Origin: an uncultured Clostridia bacterium
GTDB lineage: Bacteria > Bacillota > Clostridia > Oscillospirales > Oscillospiraceae
DNA: 39,957 nucleotides
Assembly (NCBI GenBank): GCA_945949735.1
Contig: CAMFFO010000006.1
Location: 1 to 39,957, forward strand
Direction: 5' to 3'
A model generated the notes under the pieces. It made no database searches and was not told the origin of the DNA. It saw nothing but the letters and a program-made list of their open reading frames with translations. A program made the position numbers and the translations under genes. Of this stretch, positions 15,255 to 24,148 are shown piece by piece. Within the stretch, counting starts at the first letter, position 1; every line of letters begins with the position of its first letter.

Positions 15255-16262
15255 GTGAAATTTGGATGGGAAATTATTTCGGGCGTCAACGGATCCCGGG
15301 GGGATCGCTGGGTTCTCTATGCGCAGGAGGATGCGTGCCGGCGCGCCGAGCTGCATATCTATCCGGGCATGGGCATGAAAACCGGTGGATTTTTGTGGAA
15401 GGGGAAATGGTACACTCCTGCGGAGCCCGCCTGGAGCAGATTTCTTCAGGGGATGCCATCCTTCGGCGCGCCGATCCTGTTTCCGACGCCAAACCGGGTT
15501 CGGGACAACTGTTTTACATTTCAGGGCAACCGCTATTCCATGACGAAGAACGGAGCGCCCCACGCACTCCATGGGGTGGCTTATGACTCCCAATGGGATT
15601 GGATGGAGCCCCGGGCGGAAGTGGAGTTCGCCGAAATGCGGGGCAGACTGGAAATCCTTCCCGGAACGGAAAACTGGGAGGCATTCCCATTCCGCTGCCG
15701 GCTGGAGGTTGCCTATCAGCTGCACCGGGACGGGTTCCGCTTCCGCTATGAGGTTGTCAACCTGGGCGAGGGGAGTATGCCCTATGGCGTCGGACTGCAC
15801 ACCGGCTTTGTGGCAGAGCACGGGGAGCCTGTCTATCTCCGCTTTCCGGCAAAGGCCCGCTACGAGACAACGCCGGAGCTGCTCCCAACCGGGAACCTGA
15901 TCCCGGATTGGAAGTCCAACGGCGACGGGCCGGAAGGCGGCACAGCCGTGGATTCGCTGAAGCTGGATACCCCATTCCTCATGGAGCGGGAGGACATCTG
16001 CCTGCTTTATCCCCGGCGAAACTGCAGGATCCGCATCCGTCCTACGCCGGATTTCACCGTGGCGGTGCTGTATACCCCCTCTTCCATGGGACATATCCCG
16101 GCGGCGCCTGAGGATCTGTTCTTTGTGGAGCCTCAGACCTGCTGTACCGATGCCATCAATCTGCACGAGGCCGGAATGGAGCGTACAGGGCTGCGGATCC
16201 TCCAGCCGGGCCAATCGGAATCCGGCAGCATCGATTATATCTTTGAGGAGGCATGGCAATGA
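15255..16262 (+). CDS. aldose 1-epimerase-like protein
   Basis: A 335-residue galactose-mutarotase-fold protein. FGAPILFPTPNRVRDNCFTF (about 73-92) is the conserved substrate-binding strand pair with an NRxRxxxF pattern, HALHGVAYD (103-111) carries the catalytic-type His, and GVGLHTGF (185-192) resembles the second conserved His region. It should speed anomer conversion so the isomerase gets the right form. The GTG at 15255 is chosen because GAGGAG lies 8 nt upstream; the GTG at 15246 overlaps that site. Its stop overlaps the next start (ATGA at 16259), showing coupling. Its place resembles YihR in sulfoquinovose operons, by analogy only. Confidence 0.82.
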   Translation: MKFGWEIISGVNGSRGDRWVLYAQEDACRRAELHIYPGMGMKTGGFLWKGKWYTPAEPAWSRFLQGMPSFGAPILFPTPNRVRDNCFTFQGNRYSMTKNGAPHALHGVAYDSQWDWMEPRAEVEFAEMRGRLEILPGTENWEAFPFRCRLEVAYQLHRDGFRFRYEVVNLGEGSMPYGVGLHTGFVAEHGEPVYLRFPAKARYETTPELLPTGNLIPDWKSNGDGPEGGTAVDSLKLDTPFLMEREDICLLYPRRNCRIRIRPTPDFTVAVLYTPSSMGHIPAAPEDLFFVEPQTCCTDAINLHEAGMERTGLRILQPGQSESGSIDYIFEEAWQ

Positions 16263-17248
16263 GGTACAAGTCTTTTGGAAATATGTGCTGGGATGTGTCC
16301 GTCATCAGCGCGGGAACCTGGCAGCTGGGAGGTACCAACTGGGGCGACGTGGACGCGGAGCGAGCGGTGGAAGCTATCCGGGGGATGGTTGAGCGTGGGG
16401 TATCCCTCATCGATACGGCTCCGGTGTACGGCTTCGGAGACCCCGGGCTGGAGGATTTTGGCTTCGGGAACGCGGAAAAGCTGGTGGGCAAGGCCCTGAA
16501 GGGCGTCCGTGACCGGGTACGGGTGGTAACCAAATGCGGTCTGGACTATGATCGGGCTCTGGGCCCCCGGAGCCTGTGCAAGGATATGCGCGCGGAGCAG
16601 ATCCTCGCAGGCTGCGAGGCCTCCCTCAGAAGGTTGGACATGGACTATATCGACCTTCTGCTTGTTCACTGGCCGGATCAGAAAACGCCGCTGGAGCAGA
16701 TTGCCGAGGCTATGGACCGGCTGCTCCGGGATGGCAGGATCCGGGCCTACGGCCTGTCGAATTTCGCTCCGGAGGATGTGCTCCGGCTTCATGAAATGCT
16801 CCCCGTGGGAGCGGTTCAGCTGGAATACTCCATGGTCAACCGGGTGAACGAGAACCAGCTTCAAATGCTGCATGACAAAGGGATCGGCACCATGACCTAT
16901 GGTTCCCTGGGCTCCGGAATTCTGACCGGCGCCATTCGGACAAAGCCGGACTTCAGGCCCGGAGACACCCGGATCACCTTCTATGACTACTTCCGGGAGC
17001 CCAAGTTTACAAAAATCCAGGGCTTATTGGTGCAGATGGATCGGATCGCGCAGAGCAGAGGCGTGTCCCTGTCCCAGATCGCCATCAACTGGAGTACCCA
17101 GAAAGACTACATTGATACTGCCATCTGCGGTGTCAGCAAGCTGCGCCATGTGGAAGAGAACTGTTCCGCCACGAATTGGACGCTGACCCCGGAAGAGCTG
17201 GCGCTGCTGGATCGGGCAATTGATACGCTTGAAGAAAATGAAAACTGA
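16259..17248 (+). CDS. aldo/keto reductase
   Basis: A 329-residue NAD(P)H-dependent oxidoreductase with the complete AKR tetrad: Asp52 (LIDTAP), Tyr57 (VYGFG), Lys92 (VTKCG) and His137 (LLVHWPD). The later YGLSNF, QLEYSM and the C-terminal AICGVSKLRHVEEN segment are typical of cofactor binding. The ATG at 16259 has GAGGAGG 7 nt upstream and overlaps the epimerase stop. In this operon it could reduce the short aldehyde released by the aldolase (for example lactaldehyde to a diol, or a sulfonated analogue), or oxidise the sugar at C1. The first is an inference from operon logic. Confidence 0.88.
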   Translation: MRYKSFGNMCWDVSVISAGTWQLGGTNWGDVDAERAVEAIRGMVERGVSLIDTAPVYGFGDPGLEDFGFGNAEKLVGKALKGVRDRVRVVTKCGLDYDRALGPRSLCKDMRAEQILAGCEASLRRLDMDYIDLLLVHWPDQKTPLEQIAEAMDRLLRDGRIRAYGLSNFAPEDVLRLHEMLPVGAVQLEYSMVNRVNENQLQMLHDKGIGTMTYGSLGSGILTGAIRTKPDFRPGDTRITFYDYFREPKFTKIQGLLVQMDRIAQSRGVSLSQIAINWSTQKDYIDTAICGVSKLRHVEENCSATNWTLTPEELALLDRAIDTLEENEN

Positions 17249-17277
17249 ACCAAGGAAGCTATGATGAAATTGGCAGG

Positions 17278-17318
17278 AGCCGCTGCTCCGCCGCAGACGC
17301 AATTGTGCGGCGCGGCTC
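17278..17318 (+). repeat. intercistronic hairpin
   Basis: CCGCCGCA and TGCGGCG form a GC-rich stem that includes CAATTGTGCGG, the same string as the end of the TTAAGGCAACACC elements. It lies in the 95-base gap between the reductase and cupin genes and may be a relic of that family or a transcript-stabilising hairpin. Confidence 0.4.
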
Positions 17319-17343
17319 TACCTATAAGAAAGGGTGAACCAAA

Positions 17344-17853
17344 ATGAAAACAATCACGGTAAAGGAATTGACACTGGAAAATTTCAGACCCTATGGCAGC
17401 TTCTCGGACATCGCCAGGCCCGCCGGGCTGGGCGGCGGAATCCCCGGGATGAAATTCTATCCCGACCGGGAATTTGTGGAGCTGGGCTCCTGCCATGCGG
17501 CGGCGATTTCCATTACGGAGGTCACTGATCAGCTGAAGCATGTGGTGGTGGCCCTGGAGCAGCACGCCCACTGCGGCGAAGGAATGATGTCCATCGACGG
17601 CGATATGCTGGTATATTTTGCTCCTGCCGGCTTGAACTATCCCCAGGTCGTAGACTTCGTGGAGGCCTTCGTGGTTCCCAGGAATACCTTTGTGACCATT
17701 CGTCCCGGCGTATGGCACTGTATGCCCTTTGTTATGGAAGGCGGCAGCATCCATGTGGTCAATGTGCTTCCCGAGCGCACCTATGCAAACGATACCAAGA
17801 TGCATGTTCTGAAAGAGGAAGAGCGAATTCTGATCTCGACTGGGGGGTGCTGA
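17344..17853 (+). CDS. ureidoglycolate lyase-like cupin protein
   Basis: A 169-residue single-domain protein resembling the ureidoglycolate lyase (AllA) cupin family. Conserved stretches are KELTLENFRPYGSF at the start, VVVALEQHAHCGEGMMSIDGD (61-81), RPGVWHCMPF (120-129) and VNVLPERTYAND near the end. His74, His76, Glu79 and His125 are plausible metal or substrate ligands. No other allantoin or purine genes are present, so a role in ureide breakdown is doubtful. In this operon it may act on a sugar acid or small aldehyde-derived product. It precedes the aldolase by 3 nt. The family assignment is moderately certain and the function unknown. Confidence 0.65.
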   Translation: MKTITVKELTLENFRPYGSFSDIARPAGLGGGIPGMKFYPDREFVELGSCHAAAISITEVTDQLKHVVVALEQHAHCGEGMMSIDGDMLVYFAPAGLNYPQVVDFVEAFVVPRNTFVTIRPGVWHCMPFVMEGGSIHVVNVLPERTYANDTKMHVLKEEERILISTGGC

Positions 17854-17856
17854 TCC

Positions 17857-18702
17857 GTGGCATTTGTTCATGTGAGGGATCTTTTGGAGGAGGCAAAGAA
17901 GCAGAATACTTCCGTAATTGCCTTCGACGCGCTGGATTACAATACCATCTGCTCCTGCATCCGCGGGGCGGAAATCGCCCGCAGACCGGTAATAATCATG
18001 CTCTATCCCGGAATGCGGGAGATCATCAGCTTTCGGTCGTTTGCTGCTATAGTAAAGGATCTTGCCCAGAAGGCATCCGTGCCGGTGGCGCTCCATCTGG
18101 ATCATTGCACCAATTATGAACTGCTGATGCAGGCCATAGAGGATGGCTTTACCTCAGTGATGGCGGATGGCTCCACGCTTTCCTATGAGGACAATGTCCG
18201 TTTTACCAGATCCGTTGTCCAGGCGGCCCGGGAAAAGGGCGTTGATGTTGAGGGAGAGCTGGGACATGTGGGTCAGGTTGCCGCGGGAGACGTGTACACG
18301 GACGAGCGCGGCTTTACCCTGCCGGAGGAGGCTGCCTCCTTTGCGGAGGAGACCGGGGTGACTTCCCTGGCGGTGGCCATCGGCAGCTGCCACGGAATGT
18401 ATAAGGCGGAACCAAAGCTGGCTCTGGACCGGCTCCAGGAGATCCGCCGGGCCACCGGGGTTCCTCTGGTGCTGCACGGCGGTTCCGGAATCCCCGAGGA
18501 TCAGCTGGAGAAGGCCTTCCGTATGGGAATCAACAAGTTCAATGTGGCAACGGAATACGTGATCCTATATGAGCAGCTGCAGCACACGTTCTATACAGAG
18601 CAATACGGCAAGGTCAGTCCCTTTGAAAAATATAAGGTGGTTCGCAGCGGGCTGGAGGAATACATCGCCCGGAAGCTGCAGCTGTGCACCATAAAGGTGT
18701 GA
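17857..18702 (+). CDS. class II ketose-(bis)phosphate aldolase
   Basis: A 281-residue zinc aldolase of the FbaA/GatY/KbaY family. HLDHC (80-84) gives the catalytic Asp82 and zinc ligand His83, VEGELG (131-136) carries Glu132 and Glu134, GSCHGMYK (176-183) and LHGGSGIP (206-213) carry His179 and His207, and NVATE (about 229-233) is the phosphate loop. It would cleave a ketose phosphate to DHAP and an aldehyde. It starts at a GTG at 17857 with GGGGGTG upstream, 3 nt after the cupin stop. It is followed 10 nt later by a PfkB kinase, as expected for a kinase-aldolase pair. Confidence 0.9.
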   Translation: MAFVHVRDLLEEAKKQNTSVIAFDALDYNTICSCIRGAEIARRPVIIMLYPGMREIISFRSFAAIVKDLAQKASVPVALHLDHCTNYELLMQAIEDGFTSVMADGSTLSYEDNVRFTRSVVQAAREKGVDVEGELGHVGQVAAGDVYTDERGFTLPEEAASFAEETGVTSLAVAIGSCHGMYKAEPKLALDRLQEIRRATGVPLVLHGGSGIPEDQLEKAFRMGINKFNVATEYVILYEQLQHTFYTEQYGKVSPFEKYKVVRSGLEEYIARKLQLCTIKV

Positions 18703-18712
18703 GGTTACGGTT

Positions 18713-19705
18713 ATGGGAAAAGTGTTTGATGTGATCGGTGTGGAGAATATGATCATGGACTTCGCGGTTCAGATCAACCGCCTCCCGAAAACCGACGGGA
18801 TCTCCCGGGTCTTTGACTATTCCTGGGGCTGCGGCGGCAACGCCGGCTCCGCCATCGTTGCACTGGCCAGAATGGGCGCGCGCTGCGGAATGCTGGGCAC
18901 CACCGGCTGCGACCGCTTCGGTGATTTCTGCAAGGAGGATATGGCCCGCCACGGTGTGGATGTGTCCCATATCCTGCAAACCCAGGGCGACACAACCTTC
19001 TGCATCTGCCTTGCGGAAAAGGAAACCCAGGGCCGCAGCATTCTCGGAAAGATCGGCAACGCGCCCAGCCTTACGCCCGAGCAGGTGGACGGGGAGTACA
19101 TCGCCTCCGCCAGGGCTATCCATGTGGCGCTTCCCTTCTCCGGGGCAACCAGGGCTGCCATTGATCTGGCCCGGCGTCAGGGTGTGCTGGTCTCCGCTGA
19201 TGCGGGCGGACCGGTGGACTATGCCATGGATGTGGTGAAATGCTCCGATATCCTGATCATGTCCGAGTCCTTCTACGGAGCTCTGTTCCAGGATACCGGG
19301 TATGAGAAGAACTGCCGGAGCCTGCTGGCGTTTGGCCCCTCGGTGGCCATTGTGACCCTGGGCAGCAAGGGCTGCGCGGGAGCGGACAGGGACGGCGCCT
19401 TTACCCTGGAGTCATTCAGCAATGCAGGCTATGAAATCGCGGATACAACCGGCGCGGGAGATGTTTTCCATGGCGGCTTCCTCTATGCCTGGCTGGAGCG
19501 ATACCGGAAGCCCGGATGGAATTATACGCTGAAAGATTGCGCACGTTTTGCCAGTGCGGTGTCTTATATCAACTGCCTGACCCTGGGAGGAAGAACCGGC
19601 ATTCCGACCCTGGAGATGGTGGATACCTTTCTGAAAACGGGTATGGTAGAAACCTCGCAGCTGGAGGAACGGAGGAGCTTCTACAAAACGGCAATGTTCA
19701 AATAG
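18713..19705 (+). CDS. PfkB-family carbohydrate kinase
   Basis: A 330-residue ribokinase-fold sugar kinase. The N-terminal GGNAGSAIVALARMG (41-55) is the PfkB signature 1 region, and ADTTGAGDVFHGGF (243-256) is signature 2 with catalytic Asp250 and the anion hole GAGD. SADAGGPVDY and VTLGSKGC are also family-typical. The family phosphorylates sugars, ketoses or sugar phosphates with ATP. Between an aldolase and a non-phosphorylating symporter it most simply makes ketose-1-phosphate. GAGG precedes the ATG. The same kinase class is used by YihV in sulfoglycolysis and by LacC/FruK elsewhere; the exact substrate is open. Confidence 0.9.
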   Translation: MGKVFDVIGVENMIMDFAVQINRLPKTDGISRVFDYSWGCGGNAGSAIVALARMGARCGMLGTTGCDRFGDFCKEDMARHGVDVSHILQTQGDTTFCICLAEKETQGRSILGKIGNAPSLTPEQVDGEYIASARAIHVALPFSGATRAAIDLARRQGVLVSADAGGPVDYAMDVVKCSDILIMSESFYGALFQDTGYEKNCRSLLAFGPSVAIVTLGSKGCAGADRDGAFTLESFSNAGYEIADTTGAGDVFHGGFLYAWLERYRKPGWNYTLKDCARFASAVSYINCLTLGGRTGIPTLEMVDTFLKTGMVETSQLEERRSFYKTAMFK

Positions 19706-19728
19706 AAAGATAAAAGGAGGATTATCCC

Positions 19729-21108
19729 ATGAAGAAAACAGCGAGTAATTACAGAACCGGTAAGTTGGAGCGTTTCAATTACAGCTTCTACTTTCTCGGG
19801 CAGGGCATGACCTTTGTCATCATCTATTCCTTCCTGCAGCAGTACGCCCTGGACGCAGGCATTTCCGCCCTGCTGTTTGCGGGTGTGGCTCTTGCGATCA
19901 AGGGCTGGGATGCCGTCAATGACCCGATCTTTGGCGTTCTGTTGGAGAAGATCCACCTGAAAGGTGGAAAATACCTTCCCTGGATCCGTTTGAGTGTCAT
20001 TGCGATCCCCTTAACCACGGTTCTCGTCTTTGCGATCCCCAGCAGCCTGCCCATGGGTTGGAAAGTGGCATGGCTCGTCATTGCGTATGTCCTGTGGGAT
20101 ACCGCTTACACCATCGGTGACGTTCCCATCTATGCCATGAGCACCGCTATGACCGATAACACCGAGGAGCGCACCTTCCTGATCTCCCGCGGCAGATTCT
20201 TTGGCTCCGTTGCCATGTTCCTGCCCATGTTCCTGCTTCCGCTGGTTCGCTCCTCTCTGGGCGGCTGGACGAATACCGTGCTGGTATTCAGCATCTTCTG
20301 CGTTCTTACCATGATTCCCGTCAGCTTCAGCGCGAAGGAACGCGTGCAGAGCAATTCCGAGAACGGCAAGGATCCCACCCTGAAGGAAATGCTGCGTTAT
20401 GTTGTAGGCAACAAGTACCTGCTGATCTTCTATATTGCCTTCCTGCTGTACTACTCCTTCAATATTTCCTCCACCATGTCCCTGATCGTTGCCCGTCACT
20501 GCTTCGGCAGCGAGGCTTACAGCTCCCTGATGTCCCTGGCGCTGCTGGCGCCTCCCATGGTCTGCGCCCTTCTGGTTCCTGTCTTTATCAAGTTCCTGGA
20601 TAAATACCATCTGTTCCTGGGCGCCCTGATTTCCATGAATCTGCTGCTGATTGTCACCTACTTCGTTGGCTACAGCAACTTCACCGTGTTCATTCTGCTG
20701 ACCCTGCTGCGCGGCGTGGGCTACGGCTTCGTGTCCACCCTGCTGTACACCTTCGTCGGCGACTGCTGCGAATACGGCACCTTCAAGACCGGCATCGACG
20801 CCAAGGGCGTGGCCTTTGCGGCGCATACCTTTTTCACGAAGTTCATGGGCGCAACCGCCACTGCACTGTCCTCCGTGTGCCTTGCCGTAATCGGTTACGT
20901 GGAAGGCGAGGGCGCAACGCAGCTGGCCACTCTGCCGGACAATCTGTGGAAGCTGTTCTGCCTGGTTCCCGTCCTGGGCCTGGTGCTCGCTATGCCCATT
21001 TTCCTCAAGTACAAGCTGAATGATAAGGACGTCGCCATCATGGCCAAGTGCAACTCCGGCGTCATCACCAGAGAGGAAGCGGAGGCAACGCTGTCCCGCA
21101 AGTACTAA
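19729..21108 (+). CDS. GPH-family sugar:cation symporter
   Basis: A 459-residue, 12-span transporter of the glycoside-pentoside-hexuronide (MelB-like) branch of the MFS. The marker KGWDAVNDPIFG (about 58-69) is the cation/substrate helix II motif, and the DVPIYAMSTAMTDNTEERT stretch (about 131-149) matches the family loop. AAAGGAGG precedes the ATG. It would import an unmodified sugar or small glycoside with Na+ or H+, which fits a downstream kinase in the same operon. YihO and YihP in sulfoquinovose operons belong to this family, but so do many oligosaccharide carriers. It is the last gene before the terminator at 21282. Confidence 0.92.
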   Translation: MKKTASNYRTGKLERFNYSFYFLGQGMTFVIIYSFLQQYALDAGISALLFAGVALAIKGWDAVNDPIFGVLLEKIHLKGGKYLPWIRLSVIAIPLTTVLVFAIPSSLPMGWKVAWLVIAYVLWDTAYTIGDVPIYAMSTAMTDNTEERTFLISRGRFFGSVAMFLPMFLLPLVRSSLGGWTNTVLVFSIFCVLTMIPVSFSAKERVQSNSENGKDPTLKEMLRYVVGNKYLLIFYIAFLLYYSFNISSTMSLIVARHCFGSEAYSSLMSLALLAPPMVCALLVPVFIKFLDKYHLFLGALISMNLLLIVTYFVGYSNFTVFILLTLLRGVGYGFVSTLLYTFVGDCCEYGTFKTGIDAKGVAFAAHTFFTKFMGATATALSSVCLAVIGYVEGEGATQLATLPDNLWKLFCLVPVLGLVLAMPIFLKYKLNDKDVAIMAKCNSGVITREEAEATLSRKY

Positions 21109-21281
21109 GGGGCCGCTGAAGGTATTGCCTTCGCCTTCCGATTTCTGCCGGGCTTCCCCAGGCATCTTTCCGAGGGCCCTTTTGAGGCTGCCGGCAGGTT
21201 TTCCCGTTCAGCCGGCCGGTATAGGCTGAACCGGGAGGCTTTGGGCCCTCATGCGCATTCCAAAGTGTCACAGGTCGAAAG

Positions 21282-21323
21282 GGTTCGGGGAGGGATTGCA
21301 AAATCACTTCCCGAACCGTTTTT
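21282..21323 (+). terminator. intrinsic terminator of the sugar operon
   Basis: GGTTCGGG (21282-21289) and CCCGAACC (21310-21317) form a stem followed by GTTTTT. A second GC stem (CCCGTTCAGCC/GGCTGAACCGGG near 21206-21238) lies just upstream without a T-run. Confidence 0.8.
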
Positions 21324-21360
21324 CAAAATAATGCTTATCGCGTTAGCTCAGCTGCTTGAA

Positions 21361-21594
21361 TAATTGTTGTTTGTCGAATACTTGCTGTCATTGCGAGCCA
21401 GTGCGCACACTGGCGTGGCAATCCCCCGGTTAGATGGGGAATGTACCGATAAGCACCTAAAAACGTGGGTTCCTGCGATTTTTGGTGGTAATCATTACCT
21501 GGTTCGATTCAACAGGGGGATTGCCACGCCACTTAAGCGCACTGGCTCGCAATGACAGGTAATTTGGGGCACAGCCCAACAAACACCAATTTGT
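21361..21594. repeat. type I palindromic element, copy C
   Basis: The ends are TAATTGTTGTTTGTCG and AAACACCAATTT. The left minor hairpin is CCAGTGCGCACACTGG and the right CCACTTAAGCGCACTGG. Homology to other copies extends beyond the right end through GCCGATAAGCGC (to about 21625). It fills most of the gap between the symporter operon and the glycosidase gene. Confidence 0.88.
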
Positions 21595-21654
21595 CTGTTT
21601 GCGAACTTTAGCCGATAAGCGCATTCAAAATTACAGCTGTGAGAGGAGAGAACC

Positions 21655-23235
21655 ATGAATTCACTGTTTCGGGTTAACGGAAAACCATTCTTTTCCATAG
21701 GCGGCCAGACAAATAATTCCACATCCTACAGCCGCGACAAGGTAAGACATGCCATGGCCACCGCAAACAGAATTGGCCTCAATACCATTGCCGCGCCGGT
21801 TTATTGGGAGCTGTTGGAGCCTCAGGAGGGCCAATTTGATTTCTCCCAGTTGGAAATGCTTCTGGAGGAGGCACGCGAGCATGGGCTGAAGCTGGTAGTT
21901 CTGTGGTTTGGCACCTGGAAAAACGGAAACTCCCATTATGTTCCCCAATGGCTCAAGCGGGATACCAGGCGTTTCCTCTGGGCCCGCGCGGCGGATGGCG
22001 TTCCCGTTTGCAGCCTTTCTCCCCACTGCGAAGCCACCCTGGAAGCCGATAAGAAGGCCTTTGGCGCATTGTGCGGCCGGATCGCCCGGATCAACTCCGA
22101 CAGTACCATCCTTGGTATCCAGGTAGAAAATGAGCCGGGGCTGATTGGCACCCCCAGAGACTACGGCCCCGAGGCTCAAAAGCTGTTTTGCGAGAAGGTT
22201 CCCCGGGAAGTGGCGGAGCATATGGGCCGACAGGGGACCTGGGAAGAGGTCTTTGGCTATGATGCGGGGGAGTTCTTTACTGCATGGGCCATTGCAAGGT
22301 ATATAGACCGGGTGGCGGCTGTGGGAAAAGCTGCGGTTGACCTTCCGATGTACACCAATGTCTGGCTGGGGGAAATGCACAACCGCGTTGCCGGCATCGA
22401 CTATCCCTCCGGCGGGGCAGTGACCAAGACCCTTTCCGTTTTCCGGCTGGGCGCACCCACCCTGGATACCATCAGCCCGGATATTTACCTCCAGGATCAG
22501 AAAACCTGGGATACTTTGAATGCCGCCTATCAGGATGGCATACATCCTTACTATGTGCCGGAGCTGCTCCCCGGGCCCCTGGCGGCAACCCGGGCAATTC
22601 AGGCTGTGGTTGAGAATGGGCTCAGCGGAGTTCACTACTTTATGATCGACGTGTTCAGCCTGCCGGACGGAACGCTGACGCCCCGGTTCCGGGAGGCCGC
22701 CGAGGCAATGGGGATCCTTCGGGACATGCGCGTTCTGATCGAGCGGTATCAGGGAACGGACAAGCTCTACGCGGTGACGCAATATGAAGGTATGTCTGAG
22801 CAGTATATTGACTTCGGAGACTACATCGGCAGCGTTCGATTCGCATCGAAAAACGGCGATCTGATGGCGAAAAACACGGATCAGACCATGGATAACTGCC
22901 ATTTTGCCCTACCGGATGATCCCCGCAGAGGCAAGGGCATCATTTGCTACGAAGGAAACGGGAGATTCTATCTGGCTGGATCCAACTACCGTCTGATGCT
23001 GTTTCCGAAGGATCATGTGGTTTGCTCTACCAGCCCTGCGCACAGCGGTGACTTCCTGAACCAGCGGACGCAGCCCTTCCTGTCCGTTTGCGAGGGCCGG
23101 TTCGATGCTTCGGGGAACTACCAGGTGAGCGGACGCAGAAACGGTGACGAGGCGGATTACGGGTTCTGGGTTACGCCGGATGTGGGCGTTGTCCGTGTGG
23201 AGATGAATTCGGATTTTTACCGGGGTTGCCGATAA
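21655..23235 (+). CDS. GH42/GH35-like beta-glycosidase
   Basis: A 526-residue clan-A-type glycoside hydrolase. TIAAPVYWELLEPQEGQFDF (44-63) is the conserved TIM-barrel opening, IQVENEPG (155-162) carries the acid/base Glu160, and YYVPELLPG (299-307) carries the likely nucleophile Glu303. The C-terminal third resembles the accessory domain seen in unclassified beta-galactosidase-like enzymes (DUF5597 type), though I could not test this. No signal peptide is present, so it would act on imported glycoside. AGGAG precedes the ATG. It is separated from the symporter by a terminator and a repeat, so it is probably its own unit, serving the same substrate chain. Confidence 0.85.
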   Translation: MNSLFRVNGKPFFSIGGQTNNSTSYSRDKVRHAMATANRIGLNTIAAPVYWELLEPQEGQFDFSQLEMLLEEAREHGLKLVVLWFGTWKNGNSHYVPQWLKRDTRRFLWARAADGVPVCSLSPHCEATLEADKKAFGALCGRIARINSDSTILGIQVENEPGLIGTPRDYGPEAQKLFCEKVPREVAEHMGRQGTWEEVFGYDAGEFFTAWAIARYIDRVAAVGKAAVDLPMYTNVWLGEMHNRVAGIDYPSGGAVTKTLSVFRLGAPTLDTISPDIYLQDQKTWDTLNAAYQDGIHPYYVPELLPGPLAATRAIQAVVENGLSGVHYFMIDVFSLPDGTLTPRFREAAEAMGILRDMRVLIERYQGTDKLYAVTQYEGMSEQYIDFGDYIGSVRFASKNGDLMAKNTDQTMDNCHFALPDDPRRGKGIICYEGNGRFYLAGSNYRLMLFPKDHVVCSTSPAHSGDFLNQRTQPFLSVCEGRFDASGNYQVSGRRNGDEADYGFWVTPDVGVVRVEMNSDFYRGCR

Positions 23236-23381
23236 GATATCTGTGACAGCGCTGCCAAAGGGTATCCGTCTGTCAGGTTGCCGGAACATCCTTTTTGGGC
23301 CGCAAAGGGAAGAAGGATAGCTCCAAAGAGAGCTTCGGAAGGCACAGCGTCTGTCTGCGAATGCAAAACTATTCAAAGAAA

Positions 23382-23445
23382 AGAACCGTCCTTGCGAATC
23401 GGTGACCGTGATCCCTGATTCGCAAGAACGGTTTTCTTTTTTTGT
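23382..23445 (+). terminator. intrinsic terminator between convergent genes
   Basis: A long stem pairs AGAACCGTCCTTGCGAATC with GATTCGCAAGAACGGTT, followed by TTCTTTTTTTG on the plus strand. The other strand also ends in a shorter T-rich run, so it may work for both the glycosidase and the glpP gene. Confidence 0.8.
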
Positions 23446-23492
23446 TGTGCTGTTTGACGTAACTTTCCCCTGGGGAAGCAGTCCCTTTGCGC

Positions 23493-24092
23493 TTATTCCG
23501 CGTGGGCTTCCAATCCCAGATCCCCCCATAGATCCGGGTTGGTTGTACTGACGGCAATGGCTCCGGCCTGAAGTGCGGCCCGGATATCCGTTTCCGTGGT
23601 CAGCAGCCCGCCCGCGATAATGGGGACGGAACTGTAGCCGGTGAGCTGCTTGACGATGGAGGGCATCATGCCGGGAAGCATTTCCAGAAAGTCCGGACGA
23701 TTGCTGGTAATGTTCCGCTTCGCCCGCTGAAGGGCAACGCCATCCAGAAGAAAGATTCGGTAAACCGTCAGAAGTCCCAGCTCTTTGGCTCGTTTGATCA
23801 TATTGGTATGGGTGGTGAGAATGCCGGAGGCGCAGGTTTTCTGGGCAATGAAATCCACGGAAACAGGAACCGACGCGAGTCCATCCACCAGATCGATATG
23901 TACAAAGACCTCCTTGCCGCTGTCGGAGATTCTCTGACAGTATTCCGATACGTTCAATATATTACAGCTGAGCAGAAACACAACCTTTGCGCTGCAGTTT
24001 ATGACGGCGTCAAGCCCTTCATCGTTTCGGACGGAGGCCACAAGGGGGTTTTTCAACAGTCTGGTCAGGGTGTCTTTTTTTGAATGCTGCAT
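23493..24092 (-). CDS. glpP: glycerol-3-phosphate-responsive antiterminator
   Basis: A 199-residue GlpP-family protein, a small TIM-barrel regulator that binds glycerol-3-phosphate and prevents termination in leaders of glycerol genes. Typical stretches are LLKNPLVASVRN (12-23), VFLLSCNILNV, VFVHIDLVDGL (61-71), ASGILTTHTNMIKRAKELGLLTVYRIFLLD and PIIAGGLLTTETDIRAALQAGAIAVSTT near the C terminus. The start at 24092 is the only reasonable one. No glycerol kinase, facilitator or dehydrogenase gene lies in the window, so it acts in trans or on a distant operon. The DHAP from the neighbouring sugar operon links the two only loosely. Confidence 0.92.
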   Translation of the reverse strand: MQHSKKDTLTRLLKNPLVASVRNDEGLDAVINCSAKVVFLLSCNILNVSEYCQRISDSGKEVFVHIDLVDGLASVPVSVDFIAQKTCASGILTTHTNMIKRAKELGLLTVYRIFLLDGVALQRAKRNITSNRPDFLEMLPGMMPSIVKQLTGYSSVPIIAGGLLTTETDIRAALQAGAIAVSTTNPDLWGDLGLEAHAE

Positions 24093-24148
24093 GATGTTTC
24101 TCCCGTTTCAAAATAGAATGATGCCCGTACCTAGGAAGCTATACGTCT

